DNA of 64,000 nt from Luzula sylvatica. Its lineage: Eukaryota; Streptophyta; Magnoliopsida; Poales; Juncaceae. The notes below the pieces were generated by a model. The model was not told the origin of the DNA. It saw only the letters and a list, made by a program, of their open reading frames with translations, and ran no database searches. The stretch covers positions 13,153,591 through 13,217,590 of the forward strand of contig OX326957.1 of NCBI GenBank assembly GCA_946800325.1, in the 5' to 3' direction. Below, one piece after another: positions 58,905-64,000 of the stretch (position 1 is the first letter of the stretch; every line of letters begins with the position of its first letter). The position numbers and the translations under genes are program-made.

Positions 58905-60520
58905 TATATATTAAGTTTGTTTCTTGCTAAAAGTTCTCTTCAATTGATGGTTTTATTTTGATTTGGGGTTGTTTGAGTCATGAATATGTTGTTTGGTAAT
59001 TAAAGAAAATGCTAGAAGCATGATATATGTATTATTCCTTTCATCATGAAATAAAAAAAGAACATAATAAAATAGAAAGTTCAACTATATACATATTTTG
59101 TACGTATTTCTATATAACACATTAACTAAGTGGTAAACTAAATTATGAAAAAATGATTTGGTTTATTTAAATAATAAATAAATATGTATTTCATTAATTT
59201 GTCTCGTTTTCAATTTTCTTTTCCAAATAATAAATAAAATAAAAAATATAAACCATAATAAAACCTTCCTCCTTTCTGTTTTCATTTTTATAAAACAAAT
59301 TAAGTGGGAATAATTGGATTAATAAACTAGAAGTAATTAACTAAGAAAATATTGTATTGTTGACATTGATTATAATCCTTGATTTACATATTATTTATAG
59401 CACTAATTAAAAGTTAAAACTAGCCCTTAGTGCGATCTAATCTGAAAATTATATCGGCTTTGGTTGATCCAATCTACATTTAATACCTAACACAATTCTA
59501 GAGTTTTGTCAAAGTCATATTGATGTACTGCTAAAATCTAGAAGGGGAGACTAGACAATTTTAATGGCTTAATTTCTAACTAAGATCAATTAATACGTAC
59601 TTATATCAGATTCAATTTTGTTATGATTGTATCAGTTAACTACTTAATTTAAAGTACCAGCAAACAATTAAAACTTTAATGGCTTAATTTCTAACTAAGA
59701 TCAATCTAATATTTATTTCAAATTCATTTTTTGGTGATTGTATTAATTAACTATTAAGGTACCAACAAACAATGAACACAAATAGAAATTACCAACAAAG
59801 CAAGATCGCAAATACAAAAATGTATTACGGAGTTCGATGGATAGTTGTGTTAGTTTCAACTATATTTTACTCACTAGTCGCCCGGTTCAATTTTCACAAG
59901 TACCTACATATTCATATTCGGGAATGAGACCATTCCAAATAAAGTTTTTTTGGAGAGTATTTTATTTTTTTCAAATGAAAAGATTACAAGGTATGCACGT
60001 TGATTCAATAATTTATATCAACTCTGAAAGGCTTTACAAATCATATGATTAATCTTTTACAAACTACTACGCTCGAGTCTAACCTAACAATCGATCACAC
60101 GAGTTGGATTTAGGTTTAGGGTTTTAACTAATATACTAAATTGAGCTCAACAATAAATAACCCGTTCTCTCTCAATCTTTTGCTCTCACGAAATTTCTGA
60201 AAGGGATGTATTGAGATGAAGCTCTTTCGTTCGCGAACGGAGTGTGTCTGTTAGAGAAGAAATGTATCAAAAACTCATATGTAAGGTTTGGGTTTGTTTT
60301 ACATATATTTATGTTCCCAACGGAAAGAGATTCATTCGAACGGAATCTAGTTTGGGCATGTTTCATTTGGGAGCTTTTTATATACATGGGCATGTCAAAC
60401 ACATGTATTTCATTATCTATGTGATAATATGAGTTGTTTGATTAGTTCTATTTTAAAATCATGTATATCAAATTCATTATTTGATTCTTGGTGCAAAATC
60501 CATAATATTAATATTTTAAT
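58905..60520. other. AT-rich spacer with a 117-bp tandem duplication
   Basis: 59,556-59,668 and 59,673-59,780 are diverged tandem copies (shared: TTTAATGGCTTAATTTCTAA and CTAAGATCAAT). No gene recognised; the frames near 59,837 and 60,244 have no features. Confidence 0.4.
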
Positions 60521-60529
60521 ATTAAAATC

Positions 60530-60900
60530 ATGATTTTATTATATTATATTATTGTATTATATTATATTGTATTGTATTGCATTGTATTGTTTTGTGTTAT
60601 TTGTATTATATTATATTATAGTATACTATATTATATTGTATGGTTTTATATGATATGATATGATAGGATATGATATTATACTATATTATATTATATTATA
60701 TTGTTTCATATGATATGATATGATATTATGTTATATTATATTATATTATATTATGTCATATTATATTATATTGCTTTATATTATATTATATTATATTGTA
60801 TTGTATTGTATTATATTTGTATTGTATCAAATTATATTATATTATATTTTTTTATATCATATCATATATTAGATTATACTATGTTGTATGATATTAAAAT
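60530..60900. repeat. Degenerate (TATAT/ATATG)n low-complexity tract
   Basis: Long run of 5-bp units such as TTATA, with ATATGATATGATAT variants, over about 370 bp. Confidence 0.9.
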
Positions 60901-61454
60901 TAGATTAAGGAAATACAATATATTGAATTATATGGATAAGGAAATACAATATATGAAATACCAATTTTTTAAATGGATAACAAAATAAATGGATAATGGG
61001 TTCAAAATACAATACACCTGGAAAACAAACAAAGTATTTTGAGTTCATCCCGTATTTACAAATATATCTCCACCAAAATCCCTTAAATCAAACATGTTTG
61101 TTCGCGGGCAGAATGTGTCCGTTCCCGAACGAAACAATTTAAGTTTAATTTATTTATAATTTATAATCTATTGTTTGAACTCAACCAAAAACTAGATGAA
61201 CTTAGGGCTAACATACGAATAATTTTGAAGTGGTGGGTTTATTCAACAACTTGTGGAATCTCATTCATTTTCAACTTAAAACTAGATGAATGTAGGTCCA
61301 ATTATTTATATACCTCTTGAAATAATAACTATATAATCGTATCGTATCCTAAATTTTTTTTTAAATTAACGTGTCGTCGTATATGTATCATATCCGGTAC
61401 GATACCCGTATCGTGCTACATAGGTTAATAACACTTAAAATATATCATTATTAA

Positions 61455-61907
61455 AATTGGTAATCGGTATTGAATCGAAACAATCAAATAAAATTAGAAA
61501 CAACACACGCATAATACGTTGACACGATGTGGAAGCACTAAAAATGGTATCTTATCGAAAGTGATGTCGTGAGAGGAAAATGACGAATTTTATAACATTA
61601 ATTATTTATATAATTAAGATCAAACACAAATTTAAATACTTTTATTATATTTGTGGTCGGTTAATGAGAGGGCTGATATTCTTCCCGACTATGGCTACAA
61701 ATAATTCAAGAGGTAAATATTATTTATTGGTGCATTAAAAAAATACCATTTATTGGCCTTAAAAATATACCAATCATTTGCAACGCACTTGTAAATCTTC
61801 ATAATTTACAAATAAGCCCTCTGATTTTTTTCATTTTAATATCTCATACTAAAAGAATATTGTTCTGAAAAAGAAAATACAAATAAACTTTCCATAGGAA
61901 AAAAAAC
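61455..61907 (-). other. 3' flank of the SKA-like gene, source of a duplication
   Basis: Sequence downstream (minus sense) of the stop at 61,908, including the presumed 3' UTR. It is duplicated at 53.05-54.07 kb. 61,335-61,430 contains CGTATCG-type words shared with 17.7 kb and 48.1 kb, probably an old MITE end. Confidence 0.6.
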
Positions 61908-63573
61908 CTAAGGATTTGCGACATTAAGTTGATAATAATTAGATCCATCGAGAGTCTCCACGATTAACCGATTCAATTTTAAGAGCATTAAAAGATACGA
62001 CCTCCCTTTACGCCCTGAAAAAAAAAACCAAAAAAAAAAAAAAAAAAAAAAAAATATTACAAATTACAAAAATTAAAAACCTAATAAGATAAATTTTGCA
62101 TACCGAGTCCTAATTTCTCAGTCTCGTCTTGACTAAATTTTGCATTCTCTTTGCCATCGGTGAAGAATGAATTCAACTTCGTAACAACTTCATTCAATTC
62201 CTATAAAACAAAATCCCTTATTTATAAATATGAGATAAATTTTGGTTTTTAAGAAATTGTGTACCTCCCAAGTTGCGAGACTTTTCATATAAGCTGGGAG
62301 GTTGTCGTAATCGTCTTTAGATACTCTGATCTCTGATAATTTACGAACAATTTAATTTTTTTATTTTTTAAGAATAAATAAATGATAAATGAGAATATAG
62401 TGTTATTACTTTGATCATTTGTAGTTCCCATTTCTTTTGTTTGCTCCTCTTCAAAACTACACATGTTTATAAAAATGATAAATTACAGAAAGCACCCTCG
62501 TTTAATAAATAATATCGATATCGCCCCTTGAATTTATTTAAAAAAATAGAGTCAAGCTAACCTGGCAAGCTTCTGGGAGATGTTTGGACTGGAAGGAAAA
62601 TAATCACCTAACAAAAAGATTTAAGAGATTGTAAATATTTAGGGGGTAAAATAACAAGAAAATCTAAAAATATAAGGGGGTTTCTAGAATATTCAGAAAA
62701 CATAGGGGGTTTTATGAAATATCAATTACCTCCGGTACAAGATAGAGTGGCCAAGCAAGCATCTGAAAGACCGAGATTCTTCAACGACATGGATTCCTCA
62801 AATCTTGTATGGTATTAAGAAAATATAACCCTCAAATTTAGAAAATGAATAATATATTGCAGAAATCAAGCCGAAATTAGGTCTCAAATTAGTCCAATTT
62901 TGCAATTAAAGATTCATAAATTAAAAGGATACAGAGTATGATCGCTCACGAGTCTCCTTCTTTCCCTCGCAACCGAAACAGATCCACATACCATACTGAA
63001 TTTATCTCCTTTAAAATCTGGACTCGCATTATCTTCTTTCAAATCCATTTCATAATTTGGATCCTCAATTTCAATCTCTACAAATCAAATGTTGAAATAA
63101 TTACTTTTTTACAAAAAAAAAAAAAAAAAAAAAGAAGGAAGGAAGGAGGTACGAGTTCGATAATTACCAGGTACATAGCCAAAGCTTGTCATTTGATCCT
63201 CAATATCTGAAATATACTTCTGATTGAGCTTATAAACCTCATTACAATGGCCAAGTAGTTCCTCAAATGAAACAGTACCGAACGCCATTGATTCGAGCTG
63301 ATTCAGGTCGCCACTGGTAGACGCGATTTTTCTATCAAGCGATTTCAAAAATGCTGAGGTCGATGATTCTGTAACAGGAACAAGTAGTTAATTAGTTTCA
63401 CAAATCTATTTCCTCGATTGAAATTGGGATTACTAGCAAGTTTTTAGAGACGAAAAAGAACCTAGAGGGACAGGAGGGCGCTTGATGGAGTCGGAGAGGG
63501 AGGAGGAGGCGGACTGAATGGTGTTGCAGGTGGAAGAGAGAGATTTGCACAAGGCCCAGATCGCCGACTCCAT
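61908..63573 (-). CDS. SKA-complex-like kinetochore protein (SKA3/SKA1 type)
   Basis: Nine exons on the minus strand (63,573-63,462; 63,368-63,168; 63,077-62,992; 62,796-62,730; 62,607-62,562; 62,456-62,410; 62,332-62,265; 62,200-62,104; 62,014-61,908) keep frame for 276 aa. The N-terminal 105 residues look helical or coiled (SLDRKIASTSGDLNQLESMA, then YISDIEDQMTSFGYVPE), like the SKA3 N-terminus. The middle is polar (SLKNLGLSDACLATLSCTGG). The C-terminus (about 180-276: RVSKDDYDNLPAYMKSLATW, then GRKGRSYLLMLLKLNRLIVE) resembles the winged-helix microtubule-binding domain of SKA1. The SKA complex links kinetochores to spindle microtubules. The family call is from memory of these patterns. Its last exon is duplicated at 54.1 kb. 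Acceptor of exon 4 is ATTTGAG, chosen because it alone keeps frame. Confidence 0.65.
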
Positions 63574-63688
63574 TGTTGTGTTTCTCTCGCTTGTGAGAAC
63601 TGAGAACTAGTGTGTTTTGAGAGGGAAATCCCAAAAATGGAAACGATGAAATAAATAAAATGTTCGCTCTAGTAAAAATATAAAAAGA

Positions 63689-63703
63689 AGTAAAATAAAA
63701 TGT
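63689..63703 (-). terminator. Pol III T-run downstream of tRNA-Gly
   Basis: The minus strand just past the tRNA reads ACATTTTATTTTA, containing two TTTT runs suitable for RNA polymerase III termination. Confidence 0.6.
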
Positions 63704-63774
63704 GCGTCTGCCGGGAGTCGAACCCGGGTCTATTGCTTGGAAGGCAATTATCCTAACCGTTGGACTACAAACGC
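63704..63774 (-). tRNA. tRNA-Gly (anticodon UCC)
   Basis: Read on the minus strand, a 71-nt cloverleaf: acceptor GCGTTTG/CAGACGC with one G-U pair, D arm GTCC/GGAT, anticodon stem ATTGC/GCAAT with loop CTTCCAA (anticodon TCC), and T arm CCGGG-TTCGACT-CCCGG. A-box and B-box promoters are intact. There is no intron and no encoded CCA. It decodes GGA glycine codons. Confidence 0.95.
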
Positions 63775-64000
63775 TTGTTGTTCATAAATCAAATTTAAAT
63801 TATAAGTTTGTATATTGTAATTAACGAGTGTGTTTGGTGAAATGGTCACTTCATTGGGGCAGTTTGATTGAAACTTGTATTTGTCCTGAATTAGATCTTT
63901 CAAGTTTATAATTTTAATTGGGGAAAAAAATGCTCCTAACCCCTCTATTTCATATCTATCGATTAAATAAATTAACTGAAATTGAAGAAAAAAATTGCTA
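63775..64000. other. Window end, AT-rich, nothing recognised
   Basis: No feature is visible between the tRNA and the end of the window. Confidence 0.5.

Overview
The window is nuclear DNA from a flowering plant, most likely a eudicot. It is AT-rich, with short introns bounded by GT and AG. It holds a plant rhomboid with a UBA tail, a MATH-BTB adaptor, a plant-type universal stress protein, trithorax ATX-type and FAR1/FHY3-type sequences, and plant LINE, hAT, CACTA, MULE and Helitron remains. I could not assign a species. All exon models were assembled by eye from splice signals and an unbroken reading frame.

Layout. 1-17.5 kb is repeat-rich with no intact host gene. It holds two truncated copies of the 5' part of the rhomboid gene, a hAT-type MITE, a 1.5-kb array of a 38-bp minisatellite, a LINE remnant, a tRNA-derived SINE-like piece, a head-to-head pair of 261-bp MITEs and a Helitron-like end. 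A third short rhomboid-promoter copy lies at 17.2 kb. At 18.0-19.4 kb is a broken ATX3/4/5-like fragment (PHD part), followed by a CACTA-like element (19.4-22.2 kb) and a very GC-rich minisatellite (23.35-24.33 kb).

26.1-35.3 kb looks like one Mutator-like element (MULE) with two complete open genes on the same strand. The first is a 747-aa FAR1-type transposase with its DDE residues and SWIM finger intact. The second is a 984-aa, 11-exon protein whose C-terminus is a ULP1/SENP-like fold in which the expected His, Asp, Gln and Cys are all replaced. Beyond it, 35.4-37.4 kb holds a chimeric pseudogene on the minus strand, in which TPR exons of a DnaJ-TPR protein are fused to the SET and post-SET exons of an ATX-like gene. 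Its ATX part overlaps the 18-kb copy, in inverted orientation.

37.7-40.6 kb carries Helitron-like ends and another truncated rhomboid copy. The complete rhomboid gene (RBL15-like, 387 aa, 12 coding exons) is at 42.3-44.5 kb. 47.9-50.35 kb is a large imperfect palindrome with a hAT MITE in one arm. A LINE fragment (50.5-51.05 kb) precedes an intronless MATH-BTB gene (51.4-52.5 kb, minus).

53.0-55.5 kb is a patchwork made by segmental duplication. It contains a copy of the last exon and 3' flank of the gene at 62 kb, interrupted by a 529-bp hAT MITE and fused to a broken second copy of the MATH-BTB gene. Then come a small universal stress protein gene (55.5-56.1 kb, plus), a complete-looking 2.4-kb non-autonomous Helitron (56.5-58.9 kb), AT-rich spacer, a SKA-complex-like kinetochore gene (61.9-63.6 kb, minus, nine exons) and a tRNA-Gly(UCC) gene (63.7 kb, minus).

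Probable working host genes are therefore the rhomboid, MATH-BTB, universal stress protein, SKA-like and tRNA genes. Nothing links them into one pathway. Most of the rest is transposon sequence and gene fragments moved by transposons.
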